Source of the DNA: Ridgeia piscesae
Taxonomy: Eukaryota > Annelida > Polychaeta > Sabellida > Siboglinidae
Length of the DNA: 64,000 nucleotides
Assembly: GCA_025642075.2 (NCBI GenBank)
Contig: JAODUO010000154.1
Span: forward strand, 551,001 to 615,000
Direction: 5' to 3'
Shown here: positions 48,226 through 60,974 of the stretch, piece after piece
Position numbering within the stretch: the first letter of the stretch is position 1
How the letters are laid out: every line of letters begins with the position of its first letter
The notes under the pieces: model-generated
The model's database searches: none
What the model saw: only the letters and a program-made list of their open reading frames with translations
What the model was told of the DNA's origin: nothing
Translations under genes and position numbers: made by a program

Positions 48226-49128
48226 AGTACACACTACTGGCCCATACATGACCAGACAGACTGGCCCACAACACACCTGCCAGTACGCACTACTGGCCCA
48301 TACATGTCCAGACAGACTGGCCCACAACACACCTGCCAGTACGCACTACTGGCCCACACATGTCCAGACAGACTGGCCCACAACACGCCTGCCAGTACGC
48401 ACTACTGGCCCATACATGTCCAGACAGACTGGCCCACAACACACCTGCCAGTACACACAACTGGCCCATACATGTCCAGACAGACTGGCCCACAACACAC
48501 CTGCCAGTACGCACTACTGGCCCACACATGTCCAGACAGACTGGCTCACAACACACCTGCCAGTACGCACTACTGGCCCATACATGTCCAGACAGACTGG
48601 CCCACAACACACCTGCCAGTAAACACTACTGGCCCACACATGTCCAGACAGACTGGCCCACAACACACCTGCCAGTACGCACTACTGGCCCATACATGTC
48701 CAGACAGACTGGCCCACAACACACCTGCCAGTAAACACTACTGGCCCACACATGTCCAGACAGACTGGCCCACAACACACATGCCAGTAAACACTACTGG
48801 CCCATACATGTCCAGACAGACTGGCCCACAACACACCTGCCAGTACGCACTACTGGCCCATACATGTCCAGACAGACTGGCCCACAACACACCTGCCAGT
48901 ATGCACTACTGGCCCATACATGACCAGACAGACTGGCCCACAACACACCTGCCAGTACACTACTGGCCCACACATGTCCAGACAGACTGGCCCACAACAC
49001 ACCTGCCAGTACACACTACTGGCCCATACATGTCCAGACAGACTGGCCCACAACACACCTGCCAGTACACACTACTGGCCCACACATGTCCAGACAGACT
49101 GGCCCACAACACACCTGCCAGTACACAG
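48226..49128. repeat. Tandem array P, 56-bp unit, 16 copies
   Basis: The unit contains gtccagacagactggcccac, aacacacctgccagtacgca and ctactggcccatacat. Variants are tacg/taca/taaa and cata/caca before catgtcc, some alternating. One copy (about 48950) lacks two bases (tacactactgg). The open frame of 293 codons is a repeat translation. Confidence 0.97.
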
Positions 49129-50017
49129 CCCCAGACAAGGACAGTGAGGCGTGGGTGCGAATCACAAAGAAATGTCTCTATTTGAGGAGACAGCCAAAAA
49201 TAAGTTGTTAGACACCACGGTGAGCACCTGCTGTGTGCTATGTATAGCCTGACACTGGTCAGTGCAGCTGAACATTCCCACTCTTACAAACTCACAATTA
49301 ATGCCACTACCAACATCATTCACACACCTGATCCTACTCTACTCCCAAACAAGGTACTATTTTAGTCTATTTACCCAATCTGCGGGGCCATCAGTGCAGA
49401 CAACTGCACAGCTGAGTGCCCCGTGCTGCAGACCTGCCTAGGAATGTGCTGGGGATGATGCTAAATGTTTTCAAAAACGTATAAATAACTTTTGAGTACA
49501 CGGCCCTGCCTACTGCCTGGTACTTCCAGTATTGCCTGATGCATGTATTAGAGCTGACTTGTTAAGTTGTTCTCTTGCCAGGTGTTTGCTGCAGCAGACA
49601 ACAGTTCCTACATTCTGAGTAGATCGCTTCATCACCAGTAAATAAAGTATGTAAAGGTCTACAGTTACAAACAGCTCACATCTTGTGACTACACAGTACA
49701 AAGTCTACAACCTGCCTACAGCAAACAGTTTCAGCATACAGCTGTATATGGGATAAACATTTGTTGTTTTTTGCCACTGCTAAATTTAATGTAAAACTGG
49801 CTTGGAATTTTTTTTATTTTCCACGATTTTGCACTCAACCTTTTATCAAAAGAAAAAAATTGAAAACGGAATTGTTGTATTTTATCTGAAAATAGTAAAA
49901 TAATTGTATACATTTATTATTTACCTTTGTTGGCATTAATTGGTAATAATACTTATAGATTACAGAATATGTGGAGCACTTCCTCAATTTCTAAAAACAA
50001 AATAATTATTGACTGGT
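49129..50017. other. Unique sequence
   Basis: AT-rich, no gene seen. Confidence 0.5.
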
Positions 50018-50126
50018 CATCCGTCCGTCCGTCCGTCCGTCCGTCCGTCCGTCCGTCCGTCCGTCCGTCCGTCCGTCCGTCCGTCCGTCCGTCCGTCCGT
50101 CCGTCCGTCCGTCCGTCCGTCCGTCA
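50018..50126. repeat. (CCGT)n tetranucleotide repeat
   Basis: About 26 perfect copies of ccgt, flanked by gactggtcat and catgactttc. It is perfect over more than 100 bp, so likely to vary in length between individuals. Confidence 0.97.
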
Positions 50127-53100
50127 TGACTTTCATCATGACTCACCTGTCAGCCTGTAGCAGCAGGAATATCATCAGTCCCAATGTAAACTTTCTGATT
50201 CCCTGCTGCTGCCGAGATAATTGCTAGGAGACAGTGCTGTCTACATGTCTATCATCACTAGCATGTATCATCCTTGGCAGACTCAGCTGATACCTTACAC
50301 AGGTCCTTGAACCAATGAGGCCTTGACCCCACACAACGCAAGCCTAAAGGTCAGGCTCAGGTGTTGACCTTAGACTAGCCTATTGGTGGCCTTGTTACCT
50401 GACACCCGTGACAAACACATCCCAAAACGGGTTCAATGCCAGCTGATTTAATGGGTGTAAATGTCTATAAATGTAACTATATTCTCCTTGTAGCAAGCCA
50501 CCATCAATAGTTCACTTCAGTTTTGTATTTCTCAATTCTTTAACTTTGGGAAGTCTCAAAAAGAAATTGATGTCATGACATTTTCTGGCAGACCATCCTG
50601 GTGGCCATACAGGAAAGTATGAATGACATTAGTCCATTAATCTATAAGCAATTCGTCAACATCTATGATATTGTTCACTGTCATATCAACCATCGTTTTA
50701 ACACCTATTCAAGGGAACTTAAAATAACATTGGCTCGTGATTGTGGCCATTTGACAGCTTTATCCTATCTACAATATTTGTTTCATGATTTTGATGTCAT
50801 CAGTTACACTGTCCTAAAGCAGTCTGGCTTGAAGTGACCGCCCTCCCTCACTATGATCAGGAAATGAAATAAATACCAACACCCTATCCACCCACCCAGC
50901 CAATTTGACCATCAGATCTCGAGACTACCGCTGCAGTCAGACAAATCACCTAAAACATTGGCTGCGAAAAATTCCATTACTCTGTTTACAAGACACATGG
51001 CAAAAAACAGGCAACACGAAACCCTGTTTGCTGCTTTCCTGTGGTTTATGTAAGGTGGGGGTTCAATGCTTATATAACACACCCACAAGCCGTGGGTCTT
51101 GTGGCGGCACCTGGTGAGATAAAACGAGCACACCAATTGAAACCATAATTCCTGCAGAATCACAACGTTGGAATCAGTTCGAAGGAGCACAATTTTGCTT
51201 GATTTAATAACTAAAAATGGTGCATCAGCCAGAGTAAGAATTTAACACTGACATTGTAACATGTCACAGTGACGAGGGTGTGGCAGTTACATAGCCCTGT
51301 CAAGGTATCAACCATACTTTGCCCTACTTGGTTTATTGAAGCCATCTGTAGACCATGACCCATAAACAAGCCACAAACCTGTTGACATGCAGCGTGTGTA
51401 CTCACTCCCAGCACTCAGCTCTAATATGGGACGTTTTGGACATTGAAGCACCATCAGTAAAACACTTAAAGTTTACGGCTGGGTCACTGGCAACTGGGGG
51501 CTGGGTGCACATAAAATGTTTGCCATGACAAGAGAGAGACATACATTTTGTAGGGTTAAACATTCCACATTTAAGCACTCACAATATATCAGACTGAATA
51601 CTTGACATTTTAAAATAAATAAGATAGCTACCTAGTTAAGCATTAAACATTTCACATGTTTTCTTCAACAAACCACGAGGGCAGTACTTGTCTTATGTCC
51701 CACAAATTTCTTAATTTCATATGTTACACATATTAGTATTGCAGAATTTGCTGTTGTTTGCTAGAAACAATTGCATTTGTTGATCAACATTCCTAATCAC
51801 AAAATGTGTTAGAAAAATATCCATTGCCATGGTTTTTATAATGCATAATTTATCACTTTGTTTGCGAAACTTTACTTTTGTGTTTACATCTACCGTACCA
51901 CGTTAACTGTGTGACTTTCTCCCCTGGCGTCATTTCCTGATTCTATGAACAAACGTCCGTACATTCTTACTACAAACTCATGTCATGGTCTGGGCCACAA
52001 GGCCTGCTTTATGGCCACAACTCTAAGGTCATAAATGACCAGGCGCAATTTTAACCATAGAAATGAGAACCCACCTGACATCACTGGGAAGACCGGGTCG
52101 TTATACCTTGCATAGGAGAACTTGATGAAAGATGAAACCTCACCTGACTGATTGACTGTGCATCGGTGCTCCAGTTGCACTGGTTTTTTAAGACTCCTTT
52201 ATTCCTGGAATGGCCTTTAATACTGTCATCGGCGGATGTTATTTCCTGTAGCTGATATGACGAGTGACATTGGACACATCCTAATGAGCTCATACAACAC
52301 GTCATTTAGACCTTCCCAGGTATCACTATTGTGTAACTGCTTTTAATAAAAAATGAATACGAAAAACATGCGTGTGGACAATATGCTTCCATAAACGCAT
52401 TTCACTCCCTGGTTGCTTTGCTTTCTCAGTGCTTTTACTTATAAATTGTTTTAATCCGATTTGATTATATAAATAATATTATCTTCCTTGTACCCCGGCC
52501 TGGGGGTACTAGCAACTGCCATAAAGCAACTTTACAGTTATTTCTCTATTCCTTGTGCACACACAGTAACTCTTTCAATGCCACGTCACCTGTTTCTCCA
52601 TGCAAGGGACTCAACTGATTGGGTCAATCAAATTGTCCAACCTCTACAGGCACTGGTGAGTGGTGAGTGTCTCAGATAAATCATTTGAAATTAACCAATA
52701 AGATAAATCATTAGAATTACAAAAGTGATGTTCAGCTGCTGGTTTTTATTTATGCTTAGTTTCGTGTTAGCTAAAATGACAAAAATAAACCAGAAACCAT
52801 ATCAAAATATTTAATTCTTGTGAATTCAGTGAATTTTGGTTGGCAGAAAAACGTGGCACTGAAACTGCTAAATGCTTGATCTGACAAGGCACGTAAGGTC
52901 TACTGGCTGCATAAGTCTTCTGAATACAACATCTAATGTCACACTGAAACTGTCTTCATTATAGTTCTGTCAGAGTCATATGGGATATGAATCTGGTGTT
53001 GTAGGTGCAAATATCATCAAATATTGCAAATATCACGTGTTCCATTACTTCATTTGACACTGGGGCACAGTGGGCCATGTCTTGAGCATCGTGTGGATTA

Positions 53101-53407
53101 CATGATGCGGAGTTTTGCTTTGCAAATGTTGCAATAGCAAAGAAATACATGCCACAAACATTTCAGATTTACACCCAAACACAAATGGACACCACCACTG
53201 GTCAGTCAGTTTGATAGTGCAGACGTAGCAGCAATATTGCCCTGAATGCGAGGGACAATCAATAATGTAGGCCAGACATTGTAGAAAGGTAGCAACCACA
53301 GCTAACCAGGAAGTAGGGCAGATGGCAACATGGGTCAGCTTCAAGTGACCAGTCCTGGCAAACTGCCAAAACAACTGTGACATCACAGCACTATGAGGTC
53401 ATGTCAC
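50127..53407. other. Unique sequence, no supported gene
   Basis: A plus-strand open frame at 50601-50837 and a minus-strand frame at 53045-53386 are open for about 80-110 codons but lack recognisable motifs or convincing splice sites. Confidence 0.5.
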
Positions 53408-54535
53408 TTAACCCATTTTATCCGGAATACGATTCAAGTCGTAGTTACCCTTTTTATCCGGAATACGATTCTGGTCGTAGTTTGCACTTGACACGGCTTC
53501 CCTGCACTCTGATTTTTTGGAATCCCATTGGCTGGTTAGCACCGAATGACGTCAGTATATCGGGATCACTAGGAAACTCATATTTTTCAACCAATCAGCG
53601 CCGTTCTTTGGGTATTTGCAGTACAAAGAGGGTACCCCCAAGCTAACGAGAAATCAAAGATGGCGTCGAGTCGCAAAGATCGTTAAATGTTGATGTATTT
53701 TGAAGGATAACTCCGCTAATTTACTTCATACTGGTGATGACAAGAAGGCAGACAAGTGGATAGACGATATATGTTGGACAGTTATGGTATTTGATGCGAC
53801 ATTTGTCCGTGAAGACATACTTTGAAGCCATCGAAGTGGGTCAACTGACAACGGCATCCATTTTCGCCCACCTCGCTCCACGCCGTATTTTTGGCGCCAA
53901 ACAAAGTTAAGAATATTTCCAACGACGGTAACTACTTCATAAATAAAGTGATGTTGAAATGTTGAACAAAGGTGTTACTTTGGAGTACTTCTTTATTAGT
54001 TATAAGAAATGAGCCACAGAATTATACATCGTTGACAGAAAATATTTCAAAATTTTGCATAATTCCACTCAGCGGCGCCACACGTTGGCGATTCAGTCGA
54101 CTGACGTGGGGGTATTACAAACAATTTTACATTATGAGATTATTATCCAAGATGTGTGGACAAGTTGTATACCTTTATTTTCAGCAGAGATTAATGCATA
54201 AAATAAACTCAACTTGCTCTTTGACATGTTGCTTCCTTCATGGCAAAAATGTCGGGTGAAAAGTAATGTGACAAACCTCAACATAGGTTTGAATTTATTA
54301 GGCATGTTTTGCCATATGCCACATATAATATATATGATAAAACTATGAGTTTATCGATGCGACTGTATAGTTTATTTTATCTACTTTCTAAAGGTATATC
54401 ACATTTAAAAATTGATTGAGAAATAATAAAGTTATGTCCATTTTAAATGAAGGCATGTAATTTTTTAATGCTGACAGAAATGATCAGGAACTGGCTGCAA
54501 CTCGTCTGCACTAGTTTCAGGATAAAATGGGTTAA
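53408..54535. mobile_element. Non-autonomous piggyBac-like element
   Basis: The ends are mirror images: TTAACCCATTTTATCC at 53408-53423 and its reverse complement at 54520-54535. TTAA is the piggyBac target duplication, and inverted repeats starting CCC are characteristic of that superfamily. The interior is 1120 bp. Next to the left end a 36-37-bp block (tttatccggaatacgattc...gtcgtagtt) occurs twice in tandem, as subterminal repeats often do. I see no transposase with a DDD catalytic core. A short reading frame in good start context (MASSRKDR-stop at about 53659) follows two CCAAT-type motifs and may be a relic of a promoter and first exon. Confidence 0.85.
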
Positions 54536-56457
54536 TAACTTCTCAACTACAAACTAACAGACACACCTGTAAGGATTCTATTGGTTCTTGCCTCTAGTTC
54601 CTGCTATAAACCAGCAGAAATGTATACGAGACAAGCTAATACATCTACCGGGTACATCAAACAAAATGTTATATTTATAATTAACATGGGTAGCTGTATT
54701 TGTTCAATTAAATCCAGTTCTTAAAAAGTGTAATTTTAATCATAAATAATACTGGCCTGTTAGAAAATGAGCAGCAAGCCAGCAATCCACTTAACATTAA
54801 ATCAACCGAAACATTCTGATAAATATTCCACACTGCCTGACTATTCAATACTTTTCTTTTGCTAAATCAAAATAATATCATAGTGTAGAACATTACATTT
54901 GGTAAATGATGAGCAGATAAATAAATGTACATAAAATATTTCAAGTTGGCATATATACATTTACAGGAAATCAATAAAGAGATTCCTGAGGACAGCGATT
55001 TCAAATTTGTCTAGAATGATCTGTATAACATGACAATTGAGTGTGACATCTGCAGATGTCCACAGATTGAAGCGAGATAGAGTTACACTACGTCTAATGC
55101 AATAATTTTATTTTAAGGCATCCATGAATGAGTTATGAATGACATACACCATATATCAGAAATCAATGGCACATCATGAGAGTGATATGACCCATGTCAA
55201 AGATAACCCCTGACACATGTTGTTTTGGCAGGGACGTTTTGACAGAGGAGATAAATTATACGTAGCTATCAATTTTATTTACTTCCTGCCCTGAGAAACA
55301 AAGGTTTCTGACCTGCAGTGAAATAATGGACCCAAACACAGGGAAAGATTATACATGTATAACTCTGCATTCTTGAGACAGTCCAGCAGGCAGCCAAAGC
55401 CAGACACAGTGAAACTGAGCAGGAAGTATCAAATGCAACATTCAGTGACTCAGCGATTAAAATATTCTGCAGCATACGGCGCGGTAAACATCGTGAAAAA
55501 ACAACATAATGACCGAGTGACTGCGGGATGGGCTGACAATGGTTTGGTCAATGACGGCCAATAGCTCATATGAAGATCCTGTTACAGTGTTCCCTAGTGC
55601 CTGACTCAACCACTCTGTTTACAAAGTCTCAGTCCACAGACACACAACAAACAACAGCAAACCACCAGTCTACCACCAACAGTGTCTGTGTCACTGGCAC
55701 TTTGGTGGCTTGTACAATCAGCTTTACACTGACACTGTATAGTCAGAGCACTATAACATTTCAGTCTGAACTGTATGCTAGTTTGTACTTCAAGAGAATT
55801 CCAGCTTTGAGAAATCAGTTTTCCACAAGTGTCAATCCTTTTAATCTTCAAATCACACCAAATGCCCCCTTTAAAAACAATAATTAAAATTATTAAACAA
55901 AACATTTCCTGTATCGTAACTTTCAAACCTCTGGATGCACTTTACATTTTCCTTGGCCCAAGTTGTGTTGATCTCAGCTTACTGTGAGATGCATTGATTA
56001 AACAGGTTATTCATCAAAAAAACATAATAAAATATCATAATACAAAATAAATCCTATATTCCAGATTTGTGTAATCACCATGTGACAATGAACAAAGGTT
56101 TGGATAAATTTAACGATCAGAGATTGGTGATTTTGATGAATTTGTTGACGTGATCAATCAACTTCCACTACATCTTGTGCTGACCTGAGGGAGCACTGAA
56201 AGGTGACCCTCATTACCTGTGACCACACCATTACATACCATGTAGTTTACACATTAACATTACAATTTATGTATTTATGTGTTATCTTTATAATTTATTG
56301 CCGATGTATCGCCACTACGATTTACGCAGGTGAACTTTTGTGGACTTACAGAGGGCGGTGAGTTGGTCATTGTGGCCTCATTGAAACTGACCATCAGGAA
56401 CACAAACATATTCAGAATAATTCTCTCATGATACCAACTACAATACTGGTTACATCG
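54536..56457. other. Unique AT-rich sequence
   Basis: No gene is seen. Open frames on both strands overlap each other at 55570-55926 and are probably chance. Confidence 0.5.
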
Positions 56458-56752
56458 CTTTGTGTAGAAGTCATCCACCGGTCGTTTGGATGGGTAAAAC
56501 CCATTTTGGACAGGTAAACATATGAGTGGACAGGTGGTGGGTGGGAAAAATAAGGAAGTCTTTCTAAATGACAGATACTGTCAGAACTAAGGCTTTGAAA
56601 ATGGGCGTCACATGTGTGTATGTAAACGATTTCAGGTCATAATGCATGTCTTGGCTGGCATGTATGTATGTATGTTATACATTTAACATGCATGTGTCTA
56701 CCAAAACATTTGTGATTGACACAAATGTTCCCCTGCATAAAGCCCTGATTGG
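56458..56752 (-). mobile_element. MITE-like family 2, copy 2
   Basis: The reverse complement aligns with 39302-39592. Both ends carry a ctttatg/cataaag core (gctttgtgtag at one end, cataaagccctg at the other), and the interior shares acctgtcca-rich and ttttggt-gacacat stretches. Identity is lower than in family 1, about 60-70% by eye. Confidence 0.6.
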
Positions 56753-57212
56753 CCGTAGGGCTGGCGTTTATAACAGTGGCTGTTTATAGTCTATCATATC
56801 TGTTGAGGTCATGTTCTAAAACTGGCTAATTGTAGCCAGGATACAAGGCCAAACTGACCGGCCTTGACCAGTACAGCCTGGCACACTGTAGTGTGAAGAT
56901 GTTATCTTCCGGAGAATACAAACAATAATTCTCAAACTTCAAAGTATCTGATGAGTCATGCTTTAATAAAGGACACCAACACCAACATAACTGGTGACAA
57001 AACTACACACTGTCACACAGGTCTTCAGTGGACACCAAATCGGTCATTCTAGTAATGGGTCGAATTCCACAATGTTTCTATGAATAAAACCAGGTGGCAA
57101 ACGTGAAAATCTAATGCAAGTTCTTTCTTTGCATTGATGATGAAGGATTCTGCCGTCAGTCCAACCACTCAGAAGGCAGGGTGGCAGGACATCAGGTGGT
57201 TTGGTCCTCAAG
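56753..57212. other. Unique sequence
   Basis: Nothing recognised. Confidence 0.5.
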
Positions 57213-57583
57213 CGGTGTTGGTCCTCACGTGGTATTGGTCCTCACGTGGTATTTGTCCTCATGTGATATTGGTCGTCATGTGGTATTGGTCCACATGTGG
57301 TATTGGTCCATATGTGGTATAGTCCATATGTGGTATAGTCCATATGTGGTACTGGTCCATATGTGGTACTGGTCCTCATGTGGTATTGGTCCTCATGTGG
57401 TATTGGTCCTCATGTGGCATTGGTCATCATGTGGTATTGGTCATCATGTGGTATTGGTCATCATGTGGTAATGGTCCTCATGTGGTATTGGTCATCATGT
57501 GGTATTGGTCCTCATGTGGTATTGGTCCTCATGTGGTATTGGTTTATATGTGGTATTGGTCTATATGTGGTATTGGTCCACAC
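57213..57583. repeat. Tandem array Q, 17-bp unit, about 21 copies
   Basis: The unit is ggtattggtcctcatgt, with tccatatgt, tcatcatgt, tccacatgt and tttatatgt variants. Neighbouring copies tend to share a variant. Confidence 0.95.
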
Positions 57584-60500
57584 TTATGAACCTACTGAAC
57601 GCAGCAGTCAAACTGACGTACAGTCGCTATCAATGTCACACTCAGGATTGTTTTGTAGAGTTACAGTGAACAGACCCTGAGAACACACTTGTTTCTGCGA
57701 AGACAATGGACAAAAAGACATGCGTCACCTGGGCAAGAGACAAGAGACAAGGCAATACACAGTAACACTACCGGGATATGAACCTGCTCAATTCTCTCCC
57801 CAACACACATTCAACACCCCTACCTCCCTTGTTCCCTTTGTGTCTGAGGCTGAGCAACAGGACAAGAGAGAAGACTAGTGCATAGTCCACAGGTTGTGTG
57901 AAACAACAGTTGAGACACCAGTACAGATAACAACAAGCAATACCAGATTACCAGTCCAGCTTCTAATACAATGACTCATCTATGTGAAGGCTCACAGTTT
58001 CTAAGTTTTGCAATCTCTGAGGCAGAAATTCTCGGAATTATTCGAAAAATGCTGCATTAACTGCCTGTGGTGCTTCGAAACATAAAACAATTCATATAAA
58101 TCCTCCACTATCAACCCACACACATTTGTTGGTGATTTTTTTATATTTACAAAGCCCCTAAATAAAATACATCATTTCAAACTAATAACAAATTGCAGAT
58201 CAAATGCAACAATGTACTGTTGTATTACATTATGTCTGACCTTTAACCTCTGTTCTTGCTGAACCTGTCTGCATAATGTATAACTATGTGATTACTACGC
58301 AGACAGCAAATATCTAAAGATACTTCATAGTAAAAAGTCTACCAGCAGCTGACCAAGTCTAATTAACTCTAAAGATGTTTAAAGATTGATGTTAACAAAC
58401 ATGGTGAAAATTACTCTCAGGTTTCTTTCCTTAAGCTAGCTAACACCAAAAACACATTGACAGATGAGCTGACTAGGCTAGGGGAAGGAATGCTAAGCAT
58501 GCCAACAGAGACTACCAGAACAAATCAAACATGAATATTTGATTAATAACTTTGTGCCATTGCTACTCCCATGGACAACCAAGTAATTTTCTTGGCTAGC
58601 ACTAGGCCTAAAATTTAAAGGTAAGAAATTTCTTTAGCCAACTGAGACTTTATTTAGCCTTTTTTATGTCAAAGCATGATGTAATATTACATAGAATGCT
58701 ACACATTATTCACTATAAAACACATTTTATTATCTAAACATTGACAACACGATTAGCATAAAACATATAAAACAAACACCCAATAAAAAGTAAAGAACAT
58801 TATTTAACCATACAAAATAAAGTTGAACTGTTAAGAATTTTGCAAAATACCAAAAAAAATCAATAGGACATATTTCATCCATACAAGTTGAAAGATAACA
58901 TTTTATATGAAGGCCATATAATGTAGAACAATCTACTCTACTCTTGTTGGCACGCAGCGATTCAAACAGTGCACTGTGCACTGATATAATTATTACCTAT
59001 CTTAAAACATAATTTGACTGGTCGGTAACTGATTAGTTTAATATAATAGAATAATTATCCAAATTAGTTAAGTGTAATTTAGTCTATAAAACGACTGTAA
59101 TTCTGGCCAATGTGACAGAAGCTATAAAACATGTTTTTGACATGCATCTTTCTGTATGTAATGTGTTCTGGTTATGAGACTTGTCATATGAATTAGATCA
59201 AACCTATATTGACATTTGGTTGAATATTTACCAGATGGCACATTGATTATTTAATGGTCATGCCATGTGACTGTGCCGACACTGAGCGATAACAGGGAAC
59301 CTGTCAGTTACAGGGTTGGGTACTCGACTCAAACATGTATCTAGTGTCATCCAGCAAGTCCCCATTGTTAACACAACTCTTAACTGAATTAAGCCCTGCT
59401 ACAGGCTGTGAGAATGGTTATATGGTGGGATGAGCGTTTTGTTTACCCTGCTTGGCATGTCATGCTGACTGGTTATTTGGGTCAGTTTATTGTGCAATTG
59501 TTTAGGCAACTTCAACAGAACCGGGCGATGAATAATGCAGTCATGTACGGCTGATAACTTCAGTAATAATGACCAAGATAACGTTTCGCCAATTTGGCGA
59601 AGAGTTTTATTTTATTTTTGCCAAATAGCAAACCGTTTCGCCTATGATGCAATTGGCGATAGACAACGCTAGTCTGGGAACTACAGGGAACGACCTAGTT
59701 AGGCCAAGTAAAAGACAAACAAGATTCTACTCCCTGTCTGCTTGCTTTCTGGTACAGCTCTTTTTACCAGTACTCACTAGTCAATACTGGAAAAGAAATA
59801 ATTATTTTGAAATGTACTGTTTTGGGCCTGCAAAGAAATCAGGTCCAAAACTTGCAGTTTGAAATAGGCCCCAATTGTGAAACTCTTTTATTTCATAATC
59901 TATGCTACAGACAGCTTTATGTCTAATGCAAGACCTCATCTACACTCTACAAAGTTTAACATGTTCTACACAAGACACAAATGACACCAAACAGAGACGA
60001 TGACCATGTTTAATTAATTACCTGGCCTTAGGGTGACAATAAATAAAGGTATGTCTAAAACAGTCTAAATATGTTAAACCTCTCATAAAATACACAGTGA
60101 TGTCTGGTGCTTAGTGCTTACTATGTTCATAATTATGTTCAGCTGTGATCACAGTTGAACTGCATAGTTGTGTGTTCAACTATGTTGTAGTGAGTAAACC
60201 CCGCCTACCTCGACCTTGTGCTAGTAACCTACAGTACAGCAGGCACCCACCATTTGGTGACTGAGCCCAATCAATGAGGAAAGCTACCAAAGGGCTGTGT
60301 CTATAAATAAACATCTACTCACCTGATAGTTACTGATACAGTTCAATGGTACCTCCAGCAGACATACAACATGTTTATGTAACAGCTAATAATGTGCTAG
60401 TAACCTATATTATGCAGCTGTCCAGATAAAATCTACATCGTATTGTTTCAGAACTGTCATTATATAACTGCTGAAGGGACATAGGCTAGCAGAAGTCATG

Positions 60501-60866
60501 TGACTTAAGCACTCAAACTAGAACTAAAACACATAGTAAGATTTACAAGATGACATCTGAAGTAACAGTAAGAATTCTTTATTTTTTAGCATTGTGATAA
60601 ATATTTACAAATACAAAGAAAGTGACACAGAGTTGAAAGTTTTGTTTAATTGTTGCAAATTTGGTAATTGTGTTATTTTATTTGCTAGACGCTTCAGTAT
60701 TGTTAAATTGATTTTATAGATTAAGTTTGCTTAATTATGCATCAAACAACTAAAAAGTTGTTAATATTCTGGGTCAGAACAACATATCATCACAGTAATG
60801 ACAATACGATTCCAGTCTAGGTCCACTAAGTAGCATAAAGTGGAATCTGGCAATTCAACCAGAATA
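57584..60866. other. Unique AT-rich sequence
   Basis: No gene is seen. A palindrome-like cgccaatttggcg sits at 59588-59600. Confidence 0.5.
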
Positions 60867-60974
60867 GTTTTATAAATTAATTTCTAAACTATGAAAACCA
60901 TATCTCATAAGACTTATTTTGTTTTATAAATTAATTTCTAAACTATGAAAACCATATCTCATAAGACTTATTTT
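60867..60974. repeat. Perfect 54-bp direct duplication
   Basis: Two abutting identical 54-bp copies (60867-60920 and 60921-60974) beginning gttttataaattaatttcta. It may be a new duplication, or an assembly join. Confidence 0.95.

Noticed and set aside
48304..49185. Plus-strand open frame of 293 codons
   Set aside because: Translation of the 56-bp array P. Similar frames exist in other phases and on the other strand.
50018..50126. Open frame of Arg-Pro-Ser-Val repeats
   Set aside because: It is the (CCGT)n microsatellite read in frame.
50594..50837. Plus-strand open frame of about 80 codons
   Set aside because: No recognisable motif, no splice signals in register, and length within chance expectation for AT-rich DNA.
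53045..53386. Minus-strand 113-codon open frame with several Cys and His
   Set aside because: No ordered zinc-finger spacing and no transposase motif; likely chance.
55570..55926. Overlapping open frames on both strands (about 105 codons each)
   Set aside because: Opposite-strand frames over the same bases with low-complexity composition; no homology pattern or splice context.
56310..56420. Possible minus-strand exon (ILNMFVFLMVSFNEATMTN) with a gtaagt donor
   Set aside because: Its upstream edge falls at the end of the MITE-like copy 56458-56752, no neighbouring exon is in compatible frame, and the reading is short.
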